In this document: positions 15,657-25,422 of the stretch, one piece after another
Layout of the letters: each line of letters begins with the position of its first letter
How positions within the stretch are numbered: position 1 is the stretch's first letter
From: JAHEYG01 sp040403535
Lineage (GTDB): Bacteria > Bacteroidota > Bacteroidia > B-17B0 > Aurantibacillaceae
Assembly: GCA_040403535.1 (NCBI GenBank)
Contig: JBBAKL010000003.1
Coordinates: forward strand, 1-64,000
Reading direction: 5' to 3'
Length of the DNA: 64,000 nucleotides
Notes under the pieces: generated by a model
Database searches by the model: none
The model's input: only the letters and a program-made list of their open reading frames with translations
What the model was told of the DNA's origin: nothing
Made by a program: the position numbers and the translations under genes

Positions 15657-15687
15657 ATAAAAAAAGCCGCTTAACAATAAGCAGCTT
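15657..15687 (-). terminator. Terminator after the DUF4190-like gene
   Basis: AAGCCGCTTA (15664-15673) pairs with TAAGCAGCTT (15678-15687), with one wobble pair, and is followed by a U-tract on the minus strand. Confidence 0.72.
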
Positions 15688-15712
15688 CTTAATAAAAGGT
15701 TAAAAACGAGTA

Positions 15713-16105
15713 TTAATGGTTTTTTAATGTATCAGCAATAGCATCAATTGCCTCTACTTTCGCGCTATCTAAGGCTTGCTTTAATTCGGTTGCAAATTCT
15801 TTACCAACTTCTTCAAACGCTGCCATTGCCTGAGTTACCTGATAAACACGGTAAAACGATAAGGCAGTAGCTACAACGCCTAATACAATTCCGGCTAACA
15901 TCATTCCTTTATTAGGATTGCCGCCATTTTTAGCCATTACAAATCCTACAATACTTAAAACCAAGCCAACTACCGCTAACCACCACGCGCCCGCACCTAA
16001 TAAAGGTATCATAGCCCAAATTAAAGCTACAATCCCAATTACCATTCCGGCAATTCCTAATCCTTTACCTTTTGAAGAAGGTGCTGTGTTGTTTGTTTGT
16101 TCCAT
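15713..16105 (-). CDS. DUF4190-like two- to three-TM membrane protein
   Basis: The 130-residue protein has a short polar start (SSKGKGLG), then GIAGMVIGIVALIWAMIPLLG, WWLAVVGLVLSIVGFVMA and GMMLAGIVLGVVATALSFY, the glycine-rich membrane pattern of DUF4190 proteins. A C-terminal amphipathic helix (FATELKQALDSAKVEAIDAIAD) follows. No function is known. The gap to the M61 gene (16106-16228) shows no gene. Confidence 0.7.
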   Translation of the reverse strand: MEQTNNTAPSSKGKGLGIAGMVIGIVALIWAMIPLLGAGAWWLAVVGLVLSIVGFVMAKNGGNPNKGMMLAGIVLGVVATALSFYRVYQVTQAMAAFEEVGKEFATELKQALDSAKVEAIDAIADTLKNH

Positions 16106-16228
16106 TTTAATTTTTTTTAATGATTAATAATAGTCAAAAGAAAAGCATTTTTTTTAAATGAGCAATAAACCCTGTAAGAGTTTATTAACAACCCTCCTTT
16201 AAACCTGCTTAATCCTTTTAGTGCAGTA

Positions 16229-17956
16229 TTATATTTCTACGATCCAGCGCTTGTAATTTATTTCCTGTTGCGATGTTCGTTTAGAAGCAAAGGCTAACTT
16301 AAATGCATCGAAATAAGTTGGTCCGCCCTGTTTTTCGGTCATTTCCATTTTCTTTAATCGACACTGTGAGCTAACCATTAGTTCAATCGGATTTCCTTTA
16401 AAATAATTTAACCAATTATTTAAATCATTTTTCACTACAAAATTATTTACTCCGATTATATCATCTCCAACCGACAAACCTGCTTTCCACGCGGGCGAAT
16501 AAGGCGCTACCAATGTAACTTTACTTGCTCCCGCAGCATCGGTTGTTTTAAAACCATAAACACTTTCCTGTTGCAAAGCACTAGGTGTTTTCTGAATTTC
16601 CAAGCCCACATAATTTAAACATTCCGTTAATAAAGGTTCAAAATCTTCCGTTCCGTACACGTGCTTATCGAAAATATGCTTTAACGACACACCGGCTTCC
16701 TGCTCGCACAAACGAATAATGTCTTGCTCCGTATAACCTTTTTTCTTTAATCCAAAATCATTATAAAGTATGCGGCAAACATCTTTCAACGATTTTTTAT
16801 TTTGTGTGTGCTTCAGAATTTCAATATCCAACATTAACGCCACTAAATTTCCCTCGTCGTAAATAGAGGTTTTACGGTAGGGAACTCCCGGATTATACCC
16901 ATCCAACCAGGTTTCCCAACTGCTTTGTGCCACCGATAAATTATAACGTCCGTAATTATGAAAATGTTTTACCAAACGTTCTTCCAGTGTTTCAAAATAC
17001 TGCTGATCGGTAAATACGCTGGAAGCGCGCAGCATTAAGTCGCCATAGTAAGTTGTAAATCCTTCATAAACATAACCTGTTCGCGCATAATTTTCTTTTG
17101 TAAAATCATACGGCAACATTTCAGCAGGTCGGATGTTTTTCACATTCCAGGCATGAAACAATTCATGTGAACTAACGCCCAATAAATCCTCATAGGTTTT
17201 TGCATTATTTAAATCATAAGAAGGACCTAATACAATCACGGTGCTTTTTTCGTGCTCTACCCCATGGTAAAATTTATTGGGCAATACCTGAAATAAAAAG
17301 TGATATTCATCCACCGGGAATCCACCAAAGAACTCAATTTGCTTTTTAGTAAACGCAGTGAAATGTGTTTTGATTTTTGTAAAATCAGGTTTACACTCAC
17401 CGTTAAAATGCAAATGAAATTGAATGCCATTAACTTCATATACATCACTCTTAATGGATGCGGATGCAATGAAAGGAGAATCGGCCAGCTCGTCGAAGCT
17501 CGACGCGGTTAATGTTTTACCAGTTACCAGCAATGAGCAAGCGATTGTATAATTGTCAGGAATTTCCAACTGAACCACATGAGTTTCGTTCATTCTTTGC
17601 GGAACATACATACATAAGTGAACCGGATTCACATACATCTGAGTGGCATCGGCAAAACAAGCGCCTGCATTTAATTCAAAGGCAAAATAGGAATAGGTTA
17701 ACTTCACTGTCTTACTGCCATTGGTTGTTATCAACCATTTATCTTTGGTAGCTTTTGTATACGGAAGCACTTGTCCGCTTTCATCAAACGCATCTACGCG
17801 CTTTACGTTCTTGGCAAAATTTCCTAATTCATATCTGCCGGGGCGCCATGCGGGTAATTGTAATTCTAAGATTTCCGCATTAACATTATCAATGGTTAAG
17901 TCCACATAAATATAATGTGCCGCCGGATTTTTGAGGTATAATTTATAATGAATCAT
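16229..17956 (-). CDS. M61-family metallopeptidase (glycyl aminopeptidase type) with PDZ domain
   Basis: The 575-residue protein has an N-terminal beta domain (HYKLYLKNPAAHYIYVDLTI with LQLPAWRPGRYELGNFAKNV), the zinc site HELFHAWNVKNIRP with the third ligand Glu in YEGFTTYYGDLM, and a C-terminal PDZ domain (VTLVAPYSPAWKAGLSVGDDIIGVNN). M61 enzymes remove N-terminal Gly or Ala from peptides. There is no signal peptide, so it should be cytoplasmic. The ATG at 17956 gives the usual family start. It is divergent from the TPR gene with only 40 bases between them. Confidence 0.93.
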   Translation of the reverse strand: MIHYKLYLKNPAAHYIYVDLTIDNVNAEILELQLPAWRPGRYELGNFAKNVKRVDAFDESGQVLPYTKATKDKWLITTNGSKTVKLTYSYFAFELNAGACFADATQMYVNPVHLCMYVPQRMNETHVVQLEIPDNYTIACSLLVTGKTLTASSFDELADSPFIASASIKSDVYEVNGIQFHLHFNGECKPDFTKIKTHFTAFTKKQIEFFGGFPVDEYHFLFQVLPNKFYHGVEHEKSTVIVLGPSYDLNNAKTYEDLLGVSSHELFHAWNVKNIRPAEMLPYDFTKENYARTGYVYEGFTTYYGDLMLRASSVFTDQQYFETLEERLVKHFHNYGRYNLSVAQSSWETWLDGYNPGVPYRKTSIYDEGNLVALMLDIEILKHTQNKKSLKDVCRILYNDFGLKKKGYTEQDIIRLCEQEAGVSLKHIFDKHVYGTEDFEPLLTECLNYVGLEIQKTPSALQQESVYGFKTTDAAGASKVTLVAPYSPAWKAGLSVGDDIIGVNNFVVKNDLNNWLNYFKGNPIELMVSSQCRLKKMEMTEKQGGPTYFDAFKLAFASKRTSQQEINYKRWIVEI

Positions 17957-17996
17957 ATTCTAAATATGCCCATAAAATTATAAATTTGAAGTGTAT

Positions 17997-19082
17997 ATGT
18001 TAAGAGCGCTGTTTCTTTTTCTCATAATTTCATTAACACTACGGTCGCAAGACCCGGATACCCTTCTTACGAGCATCCTTCAATCAGATAACGATACGCT
18101 GCGCGCCAATCAATTGTATACGCAGGGCTTTGATTTAATTGACAAAGACCCGCAACTGGCTTACCGCTATGCGCAATACTGTCAGAAAGCCGCTATTGCC
18201 GGAGTTTCGTTAAGACACATTTCCAAAAGTTATAATTTACTTGGAATTTTATATTATAAAAACGGTGAATTCTCTAAATCGTTAGATTGCTTTGAAAATT
18301 ATTTATCGACCTCCAAAACGCTTAACAACACGCTCGGCGTTGCATTTGCCTACACGAATCTGGGTCACATTTACCTTCAAATAAGAAAATTTCAGGAAGC
18401 GGAAAAATACTATTTAAAGGCTCTGGAATTTTACAACCTGCTTAATAACAAAATTGAAGTGGCAAACGGACTCATCAACTTAGGTGTATTAAAAAACGAA
18501 AGAAATCAACCGGATGCCGCTTTCGAATGCTACCAAACTGCGTTAGAAAGAGGAAACGAATTAAATAATTATGAAATTAAAGCAGTTTGTTTAAACAACA
18601 TAGCGCATTATTATTTTCAAAAGGGCGATTATGAAAAATCTCTGGCCTTTAATTACGACGCGCTTGAATTAAGAGATATTATGGGCTTGGATGTTGACCG
18701 ATCTGACTCCTACATGAGTATTGCGGAAAACGCATTAAAATTAAACAAACCCTCACTTGCTAAAGAAAACTTAGACACAGCATTTGTTCTGTGTTGTAAA
18801 ACCAAATATTTTGACGGGCTTATTAACTATTACAAATTGCTTTCAGAACTAGACGCACTGAATAACAATTATCAATCGGCCTACACTAATTTAATTAAGC
18901 ACACCCAATTGCGGGATAGTATATTATTAGCACAGGATCAATTATCGGATTTTGACTTTGAAGAATTAGAAAGCATAGAAAATTATTCAGCCGATAATTC
19001 TATTAAAAACACATGGCTCTTTATTTTGCTGTTTATAATGTTTACCTTTATTTCATATACGCTATTCAGAAATAAACGATGA
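17997..19082 (+). CDS. TPR-repeat membrane protein, unknown function
   Basis: The protein has 361 residues from the ATG at 17997; GTG at 17991 is an alternative. A signal peptide (ALFLFLIISLTLRSQ) is followed by about six TPRs, for example SYNLLGILYYKNGEFSKSLDCFENYL, AYTNLGHIYLQIRKFQEAEKYYLKAL and CLNNIAHYYFQKGDYEKSLAFNYDAL. A single membrane span near the end (NTWLFILLFIMFTFISYTLF) precedes a short basic tail. This is the sensor layout of Bacteroidota TPR histidine kinases and regulators, but it stops right after the span, with no kinase or DNA-binding domain. It overlaps the SUI1 gene by ATGA. Confidence 0.78.
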   Translation: MLRALFLFLIISLTLRSQDPDTLLTSILQSDNDTLRANQLYTQGFDLIDKDPQLAYRYAQYCQKAAIAGVSLRHISKSYNLLGILYYKNGEFSKSLDCFENYLSTSKTLNNTLGVAFAYTNLGHIYLQIRKFQEAEKYYLKALEFYNLLNNKIEVANGLINLGVLKNERNQPDAAFECYQTALERGNELNNYEIKAVCLNNIAHYYFQKGDYEKSLAFNYDALELRDIMGLDVDRSDSYMSIAENALKLNKPSLAKENLDTAFVLCCKTKYFDGLINYYKLLSELDALNNNYQSAYTNLIKHTQLRDSILLAQDQLSDFDFEELESIENYSADNSIKNTWLFILLFIMFTFISYTLFRNKR

Positions 19083-19420
19083 GTAAAAAAGATAAAAACC
19101 GAATTAATGTAGTTTATTCTACCAATCCCAATTTTAATTACGAATCGGAATCAACTGAAGATCAGGAAACCTTAGCTCCTGCTCAGCAAAATTTAAAAGT
19201 TTATCTGGACCGTCTGGGTGGCGGTAAATTATTAAGCCGCGTAACAGGCTTTGTTGGCAAGGAAACCGATTTAAATGATTTAGCGAAACTATTAAAACAG
19301 AAATGCGGCGTAGGTGGCAATGCCAAAGACGGAGAAATTTTGATACAAGGTGATAACCGCGATAAAATAATTGACATCCTGAATAAAGCAGGATATAAAG
19401 CAAAAAAAGCCGGCGGATAA
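19079..19420 (+). CDS. Translation initiation factor SUI1/eIF1 (YciH) family protein
   Basis: The 113-residue protein has a disordered acidic N-terminus (about residues 1-40) and a SUI1 domain: LKVYLDRLGGGKLLSRVTGF, LNDLAKLLKQKCGVGGNAKDGEILIQGD and KIIDILNKAGYKAKKAG. The loop KCGVGGNAKDG is the eIF1 hallmark. In bacteria such proteins can act in start-codon fidelity on the small subunit, but their role in Bacteroidota is unclear. The start ATG overlaps the stop of the TPR gene (ATGA), so the two are coupled. Confidence 0.92.
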   Translation: MSKKDKNRINVVYSTNPNFNYESESTEDQETLAPAQQNLKVYLDRLGGGKLLSRVTGFVGKETDLNDLAKLLKQKCGVGGNAKDGEILIQGDNRDKIIDILNKAGYKAKKAGG

Positions 19421-19503
19421 CCTCCGGTTTTTTATTTTTATATAATATCGCGTTTGATATATAACCGTTAACTCATTACTCATTCACCCATTCACAAGGG
19501 TGT

Positions 19504-19619
19504 TTTACTCAGTCAACCACTATTCGCTTAATGTTTATTCGTGTTTACTAAACCTAAACCGATGTTTACTCTTTGCTTTTTCAATTCACCATCACTTTAT
19601 TAAATCGACTTTACTCAGT
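19504..19619. repeat. Repeated TTTACTCAGT motif upstream of an adhesin gene
   Basis: TTTACTCAGT occurs at 19504-19513 and 19610-19619, 106 bases apart, with further ACTCAT/TTTACTC variants between 19460 and 19575. The 278-base gap 19421-19698 has no other visible feature. It may be a regulatory region of the adhesin gene, or only low-complexity sequence. Confidence 0.35.
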
Positions 19620-19698
19620 TTGTTTGCCTTTTAACTCATTTACCATAATTGGTATTGGTAATACGCATAATATTGTATTCAGAAAATTATTTAATAGT

Positions 19699-22551
19699 AT
19701 GAAACGCATCAGTATTTTAATCATCAGCATTCTTTTTTTAAGTTTTAAATCAAACAACATGTCTGCCTGTCATGGTATGCCCTTAGTAGGCTACAGTTTT
19801 ACTGTAGGGGCTACAGGCGTAACCGTAAAAGCGAATTCCGACGCCAGTACCTGCGGGTGCGGACCGTATTGGTTACAAGTTGAAGTATCTTGTTCGCCTG
19901 CATTTAGCGGCGTAATGCCGACATGTTTAACCAGCACCTTAATGAACTGGAACAAGGCAAATGGCACCAGCTACACCAGTTATCCGTTTTACAATTCCTT
20001 ATTAAACGTTCCGGGATATACCAATCCTGCTTGGACAGATAATTGCGTTGTTGAGCCTTATAATAACGTGTTTATTCCGTTTGGTCATTTTTGTCCGGGC
20101 TCAACCATGTTCTTCCGTGCCAGGGAAGTTGTAGGCGGAAGCGGTCCGGGTTTTGGACCTTGGACACCAGTAAACTCTTTCGTTGTTCCGGGCACATTAT
20201 TAACTCCTACATGTTCTCCGTTTTTAACGCACACTCCTCCTACTTCGCCGGCATCAATGGCTTGCGCAGGATCTGGATTCAATCTTAATATTAATAATCT
20301 TAATTGCTTAACAACCTGTGGCGGAACAATGGCTCCTTCATGTGTTCCTACAACTACCGTATTTTACAAATGGCGTTCTAATCCTGCCAATCCATCAACA
20401 CCTACCATCACCAGCGTACCAAGTTTGTTTGTTCCGATGGTAAACACCACTACTACCTTTTCAGTATGGGCAATCGATTCATGTAATGTGCCGGGTGGCT
20501 GCGCTAAACAAAGCTTATGTGTTAATACAAACACGGTGTGGCCATTAACAACTACCATTTTCATTAACAACGTAATGCCAATTGCATCATTTACTAATTC
20601 ACCTAATCAATGTTTAAGTGGCAATAATTTTAACTTTAATGCTACAACTACTCCGGGAAGTACTTATACCTGGAATTTTGGAGACGGAAATAACGGCTCC
20701 GGTGCCAATGTGAATCATTCTTATGCCGCTGCAGGAAATTATGTTGTATCACTCACTGTTACATCTCCGGGTGCTTGTGCGCCGGCCACTGTAACTAAAA
20801 CTGTCACTGTATTCCCAATGCCAACTGTAACCGCAGGAAACAATGGCCCGGTTTGTGCAGGTTTACCTATTAATCTTACTTCAGGCGGTGCTTCTACTTA
20901 TAGCTGGAGCGGACCGGGCGGATATTCATCTGCTTTACAAAATCCAACCATCACTACTCCTGCAGTTAGCAATTCAGGCATCTATACAGTAACGGGAACA
21001 GATGCTAACGGTTGTTCTGCAACGGCAACTACTGCAGTTGTTATCAATCCAGGAGCACCATTAAATTTAAATACTAACGGTCCGGTATGCAGCGGCAATA
21101 ACCTTACCATGTCGGTCAGCGGATCATCAACTTATACTTGGACAGGTCCCGGAAGTTTTACTTCTAATCAAACCAGTATCACGTTCACAAATGCTTCTAC
21201 AGCCGTTAACGGAGTTTACACCGTAAACGCAACCAGCGCTGGCGGATGTGTCAGTACCGGAACTATTTCGATATTAGTAAACCCTACTCCTACTGTAGCC
21301 ATCATCAACAGTGGCGCTGTTTGCAGCGGTAATTCCATTACTTTAGTTTCAAATGGTGGCGGAACTTATAACTGGTCTGGTCCGAATGGATTTAGCTCAA
21401 CTAATGCCACTGTTACCATTAATAACGCTAATAACACACACGCGGGTGTTTATTCTGTAACCGTTACCAGCACTGAAGGCTGTACAAGCACTGCAAGCAC
21501 TCAGGTAGTAGTTAACACTAAACCAAGTTGTAATGCTACAGTAAATTCGCCAATATGCGTTGGAGAAGATTTAACTTTTACAGGAAATGCAACCGGTGCC
21601 AATTTATTTAGCTGGAGCGGTCCGAACGGATTTACTTCTAAACAAAAGAATCCGAAAATTTATGAAGCAACCGGTCCTGCCCAAGGCAATTACACCTTAA
21701 CTGTTACCTCAGATAAAAACTGTACCGCTACAGCGGTAGTAGCTGTTACGGTAAATCCATTACCGGATGTAAACATAACATCTTCTAATAATACAGGTTG
21801 TGCTCCGTTATGTCATGTTAACTTCTCTGCAAGTTCAACATCTAACATTACAAAATACGAATGGAATTTAGGTAACGGAACTTCTGCAACAGGTACAAGC
21901 GTGAATGATGTTTGTTTCTATACCAGCGGTGTTTACACGCCTTCGGTAACGGTTACTGACAACAACAATTGTAAAAACACAGCTATGGCCAACATTCAGG
22001 TTAATCCAAAACCAGTGGCAGATTACAAGTACAGTCCGAATCCGATCAATATTCTAAATCCAATTGTACAGTTTACCGATATTTCTTTCGGTGGAAACAT
22101 CAACAATTGGTTGTGGGCTATTTATCCGGGCAATTTTGATATAAATAATAATCAAAATCCATTAGTTACTTTTAAAGATACCGGTGTATACGCAGTACAT
22201 TTAGTTGTAACCAACAGTTACGGATGTAAAGACACTGTATCAAAAGGAATTTATGTGTATGAAGATTTTACATTCTATGTTCCTAACGCGTTTACTCCAA
22301 ATGGCGACGGACAAAATGATGAATTTAAACCAATCATTACCAACATCAGCAATTATCAGATGATTATTTTTGATCGTTGGGGTAAAGAAGTTTTTGTGAC
22401 GAAAGACATTAACAAAGGATGGGACGGCGTTGTGAAAAGCAAGATTAATCCTAACGCGAACACAAAACAAGAAGTTTATATCTGGAGAATAGAATTCACC
22501 AGCAAAGGAAAGAGCAGCGTGCAAACCGGACACGTCACGCTCATAAAATAA
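19699..22551 (+). CDS. Surface adhesin with PKD/Ig-like repeats and T9SS type B sorting domain
   Basis: I place the start at the ATG at 19699 (KRISILIISILFLSF, a signal peptide), giving 950 residues; the frame is open 42 codons upstream without signal-like sequence. After a Cys-rich 270-residue region come a PKD domain (YTWNFGDGNNGSG), four Ig-like repeats of about 80 residues with the pattern PVCxGxxxxLxxxGxxTYxWSGPxG, and two more PKD-like domains. The C-terminal 90 residues (VPNAFTPNGDGQNDEF, IFDRWGKEVF, GWDGVV) are the gliding-motility-associated type B signal, so T9SS exports it to the cell surface. The ligand is unknown. Confidence 0.9.
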   Translation: MKRISILIISILFLSFKSNNMSACHGMPLVGYSFTVGATGVTVKANSDASTCGCGPYWLQVEVSCSPAFSGVMPTCLTSTLMNWNKANGTSYTSYPFYNSLLNVPGYTNPAWTDNCVVEPYNNVFIPFGHFCPGSTMFFRAREVVGGSGPGFGPWTPVNSFVVPGTLLTPTCSPFLTHTPPTSPASMACAGSGFNLNINNLNCLTTCGGTMAPSCVPTTTVFYKWRSNPANPSTPTITSVPSLFVPMVNTTTTFSVWAIDSCNVPGGCAKQSLCVNTNTVWPLTTTIFINNVMPIASFTNSPNQCLSGNNFNFNATTTPGSTYTWNFGDGNNGSGANVNHSYAAAGNYVVSLTVTSPGACAPATVTKTVTVFPMPTVTAGNNGPVCAGLPINLTSGGASTYSWSGPGGYSSALQNPTITTPAVSNSGIYTVTGTDANGCSATATTAVVINPGAPLNLNTNGPVCSGNNLTMSVSGSSTYTWTGPGSFTSNQTSITFTNASTAVNGVYTVNATSAGGCVSTGTISILVNPTPTVAIINSGAVCSGNSITLVSNGGGTYNWSGPNGFSSTNATVTINNANNTHAGVYSVTVTSTEGCTSTASTQVVVNTKPSCNATVNSPICVGEDLTFTGNATGANLFSWSGPNGFTSKQKNPKIYEATGPAQGNYTLTVTSDKNCTATAVVAVTVNPLPDVNITSSNNTGCAPLCHVNFSASSTSNITKYEWNLGNGTSATGTSVNDVCFYTSGVYTPSVTVTDNNNCKNTAMANIQVNPKPVADYKYSPNPINILNPIVQFTDISFGGNINNWLWAIYPGNFDINNNQNPLVTFKDTGVYAVHLVVTNSYGCKDTVSKGIYVYEDFTFYVPNAFTPNGDGQNDEFKPIITNISNYQMIIFDRWGKEVFVTKDINKGWDGVVKSKINPNANTKQEVYIWRIEFTSKGKSSVQTGHVTLIK

Positions 22552-22570
22552 AAGTAAAACAACTATAAAA

Positions 22571-22606
22571 AAGAAAAGCAGGATATTAGTCCTGCTTTTC
22601 TTTTTT
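22571..22606. terminator. Bidirectional terminator between adhesin and 2TM gene
   Basis: A perfect 12-bp stem AGAAAAGCAGGA (22572-22583) with TCCTGCTTTTCT (22590-22601) has a 6-base loop and T-run. The stop codon of the minus-strand 2TM gene sits in the loop, so the right arm encodes its last residues. Confidence 0.85.
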
Positions 22607-22879
22607 CTTTAATCGCTGATATTCTCTTTCAATCCTGCCTGAATTATCAGTTTTGTGATAAACTGACACATAGTGTACAACTATGCCAATTCCCCATCCT
22701 ATAGTTGGAAATATCGGCCAAGGTAAACCATGCCGCTCGTTTTGTGCATCAATAAAATACCAAACGATCCAAAATAAAAGATTTACGGAAATGTACTTAA
22801 TGAAATGATTTTTAAACTTAACTCGCTTGGCGGCTAATTTCCACAAGAATTCATCACGTTCATTTTCTAAATGTGACAT
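22586..22879 (-). CDS. 2TM domain protein
   Basis: The 97-residue protein has the Bacteroidota 2TM domain: a charged start (ENERDEFLWKLAAKRVKFKNHF), two membrane spans (YISVNLLFWIVWYFID and WPIFPTIGWGIGIVVHYVSVY), then a basic coiled tail (RIEREYQRLKKKEKQD). The pattern WPIFPTIGWGIGIVVH is the family signature. Some 2TM domains sit on LytTR regulators; this is the stand-alone form. It begins two bases after the stop of the TPR-like gene, so the two form an operon. Confidence 0.87.
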   Translation of the reverse strand: MSHLENERDEFLWKLAAKRVKFKNHFIKYISVNLLFWIVWYFIDAQNERHGLPWPIFPTIGWGIGIVVHYVSVYHKTDNSGRIEREYQRLKKKEKQD

Positions 22880-22881
22880 GA

Positions 22882-23547
22882 TTATTTAGCACTTAATTTA
22901 CTCTTACAATCCTTCAATTCGCGTTTAGCCATGGCCTCGCCCCAGTTTGGTTCTGTTTCGGCTAGTGGTTCAAATTCTTTAAACTTTTCAATGGCTTTTT
23001 CATAATGTTTCACCGCGAATTTTGGTCCGCCGCCCAATTTAGGCGGAGCACTCATCACCGTTCTTGCTTTAATAAGATGAGCACGTGGATTATTTCCGTT
23101 CAACATAATGGCACGCTCGCTGTATTTATTGGCGGATGCTCCAAATTTTGCAGAACGCTTAACAGGATCTGCCGTTATTTTAGCAGCAGAATTCATGGCA
23201 AACAACACCATGATTTCAGAGTTATTAGGACTAATTGAATCTAACTTCTTAAGAAACGCGTCCGCTTTTACGCAATACTCATCAATATCATTTGGTTCGC
23301 TTTTAAATGCTATTAAAATATTACTTAACGCAGCATAATAATACGATTCGCGTACTTTCTTTCCCTCAGTAATCAGCTTAACAAAATTCTTTTCAGACTT
23401 TTTTAATTCATCAAGTGTTTTAGCGGAATCGAGGTCAGTAATATATCGGCGTAATTGCATACCACCCTGCGCAAAAACAGAAGTGGCAAAAACAATACTT
23501 AAAACTATGCAATAAACGATGGAGCGTTTATGGGCTTGTAAATGCAT
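22882..23547 (-). CDS. Secreted TPR-like protein, unknown function
   Basis: The 221-residue protein has a signal peptide (IVYCIVLSIVFATSVFAQ). Helical repeats follow: LDELKKSEKNFVKLITEGKKVRESYYYAAL, KYSERAIMLNGNNPRAHLIKARTVM and FAVKHYEKAIEKFKEFEPL. The stretch PPKLGGGPKFAVKHYEKAIEKF resembles periplasmic TPR proteins of Bacteroidota. It is the first gene of a two-gene operon with the 2TM protein. No specific function can be assigned. Confidence 0.72.
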   Translation of the reverse strand: MHLQAHKRSIVYCIVLSIVFATSVFAQGGMQLRRYITDLDSAKTLDELKKSEKNFVKLITEGKKVRESYYYAALSNILIAFKSEPNDIDEYCVKADAFLKKLDSISPNNSEIMVLFAMNSAAKITADPVKRSAKFGASANKYSERAIMLNGNNPRAHLIKARTVMSAPPKLGGGPKFAVKHYEKAIEKFKEFEPLAETEPNWGEAMAKRELKDCKSKLSAK

Positions 23548-23604
23548 AATTAAATATAATTCAGTTTACTTTATTTTCAAAAAATATTACGAATTATTGT
23601 GATT

Positions 23605-25422
23605 CTAAAGGTTTTCATAACTTTCGCGGTAGTAATCCCATACCTTTTTAGCCTTTGAAGGTCCAATCACCTTACTGAGTTCTTCCAGCGAAGTTTCCTT
23701 AATTTGCTTTACCGATTTAAATTCATGCAATAATTTTAAGGCTGTTTTTTCGCTGATGCCGTCGATTAAGCTGAGTTCGGTTTTAATGGTTTCGCGGCTA
23801 CGTTTGCTTCGGTGATGGGTAATACCAAAGCGGTGGGCCTCATCGCGAATTTGCTGAATAACTTTAAGTGTTTCGCTTCGTTTATCCAGATAGAGAGGAA
23901 TTGAATCGCCGGGAAAATATATTTCTTCCAGTCGCTTCGCAATTCCGATCACGGGAATTTTCCCATATAAACCCAACTTTTGCAAACTGGTAACGGCTGC
24001 ACTTAATTGTCCTTTACCCCCATCAATCACAATTAACTGCGGTAAAGGCAAGCCCTCTTCCAGCACACGTGAATAACGGCGATAAATAACCTCTTCCATA
24101 GTTGCAAAATCATCCGGTCCCTCTACTGTTTTCACGTTGAAATGACGGTACTCTTTCTTGGCAGGTTTACCATCAATAAAAACAGGCATAGCACTCACAG
24201 CAAAACTTCCCTGTATGTTAGAATTATCAAAACCCTCAATGCGGCGAGGCTCTTCCTTTAAATGCAAATCTTTCATCATTTGCTGCATGATGCGTGTGGT
24301 ATGTCGCTCCGGATCAGTAAGCGCAATTTGCTTTTCACGTTCACGCTTATGTGTTAAGGCATTTTTTAAACACAAATCCAACAAATGTTTTTTATCGCCG
24401 ATTTTAGGCACATAATATTTTGCATCCGGAAATTTAAATTCGGGCTCTTCCTCAACTATAATTTCTTTACTTTTTGAATTGAATCGTTGCCGGATTTCAT
24501 TAATCGCGAACACCAGCATTTCTTCCGGACTTTCATCCAATTGCTTTTTCAACTCAAGCACCTGAGCCTGCACAATGGCACCGTTATAAATTTTAAAATA
24601 ACTCACATAGAAAATACTTTCCTCATGTATGGCCGCGAACACATCAGTATCGGTAACACTTGGATGAACGATGGTTGATTTTCCCTGATATTTTTCAAGT
24701 AAATCAATTTTTTGTTTCAACTCGTGTGCCTTCTCAAAATTCAGGTTATCCGAATGTTCCTGCATCTCTTTTTTTAAATCTTTCAAGGCAAAAGCAAAAT
24801 CACCTTTAATGATTTTACGAATCTGTTTTATGTTGTTATCGTATTCATTGAAACTTTGTTTTCCTTCACAAGGCCCTTTACACTTTCCGATATGATAGTC
24901 TAAACACACTCTGAATTTTTTCTTCTCAATGTTCTGTTCCGATAAATCGTAACTGCAGGTTCTAAGCGGAAATAATTGTTTAATTAGGTCAAGCAAGGCG
25001 TGCATTACTAAAACAGATGGATACGGACCGAAGTATTCAGAACCGTCTTTAATTTGTTTTCGTGTATAAAACACACGAGGAAACCGTTCGCCTTTGATGA
25101 TTATCCAGGGATACGTTTTATCATCGCGTAAATTTACATTGTAGCGCGGTTTTAAACTTTTAATCAGATTGTTTTCAAGAAGCAATGCGTCTAACTCCGT
25201 ATTTACTTTGATGGTTTTTATTTCATTAATTTTTTTTACCAACAAACGCAAACGCGCGTTATCGTGTTCTTTATTAAAATAGGAAGTAACCCGCTTCTTC
25301 AGATTTTTGGCTTTACCTACATATAGTAAAGTATTATCCTTATCGTAATACTGGTAAACACCCGGACCATCCGATAAAGTTTTTAATACTGTTTGAATAT
25401 GTAAGGACAAATTCTCTGTCAT
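23605..25422 (-). CDS. uvrC: Excinuclease ABC subunit C
   Basis: This 605-residue UvrC makes the 3' and 5' incisions in nucleotide excision repair with UvrA and UvrB. It has the GIY-YIG domain (GPGVYQYYDKDNTLLYVGKAKNLKKRV, residues about 18-100), a UVR motif that binds UvrB (LNFEKAHELKQKIDLLEKY, about 205-240), the RNase H-like 5' nuclease (RIEGFDNSNIQG with VIDGGKGQLSAA) and the C-terminal helix-hairpin-helix pair (LSLIDGISEKTALKLLHEF). Length is normal. The gap 25423-25565 behind its start shows no gene. Confidence 0.97.
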   Translation of the reverse strand: MTENLSLHIQTVLKTLSDGPGVYQYYDKDNTLLYVGKAKNLKKRVTSYFNKEHDNARLRLLVKKINEIKTIKVNTELDALLLENNLIKSLKPRYNVNLRDDKTYPWIIIKGERFPRVFYTRKQIKDGSEYFGPYPSVLVMHALLDLIKQLFPLRTCSYDLSEQNIEKKKFRVCLDYHIGKCKGPCEGKQSFNEYDNNIKQIRKIIKGDFAFALKDLKKEMQEHSDNLNFEKAHELKQKIDLLEKYQGKSTIVHPSVTDTDVFAAIHEESIFYVSYFKIYNGAIVQAQVLELKKQLDESPEEMLVFAINEIRQRFNSKSKEIIVEEEPEFKFPDAKYYVPKIGDKKHLLDLCLKNALTHKREREKQIALTDPERHTTRIMQQMMKDLHLKEEPRRIEGFDNSNIQGSFAVSAMPVFIDGKPAKKEYRHFNVKTVEGPDDFATMEEVIYRRYSRVLEEGLPLPQLIVIDGGKGQLSAAVTSLQKLGLYGKIPVIGIAKRLEEIYFPGDSIPLYLDKRSETLKVIQQIRDEAHRFGITHHRSKRSRETIKTELSLIDGISEKTALKLLHEFKSVKQIKETSLEELSKVIGPSKAKKVWDYYRESYENL

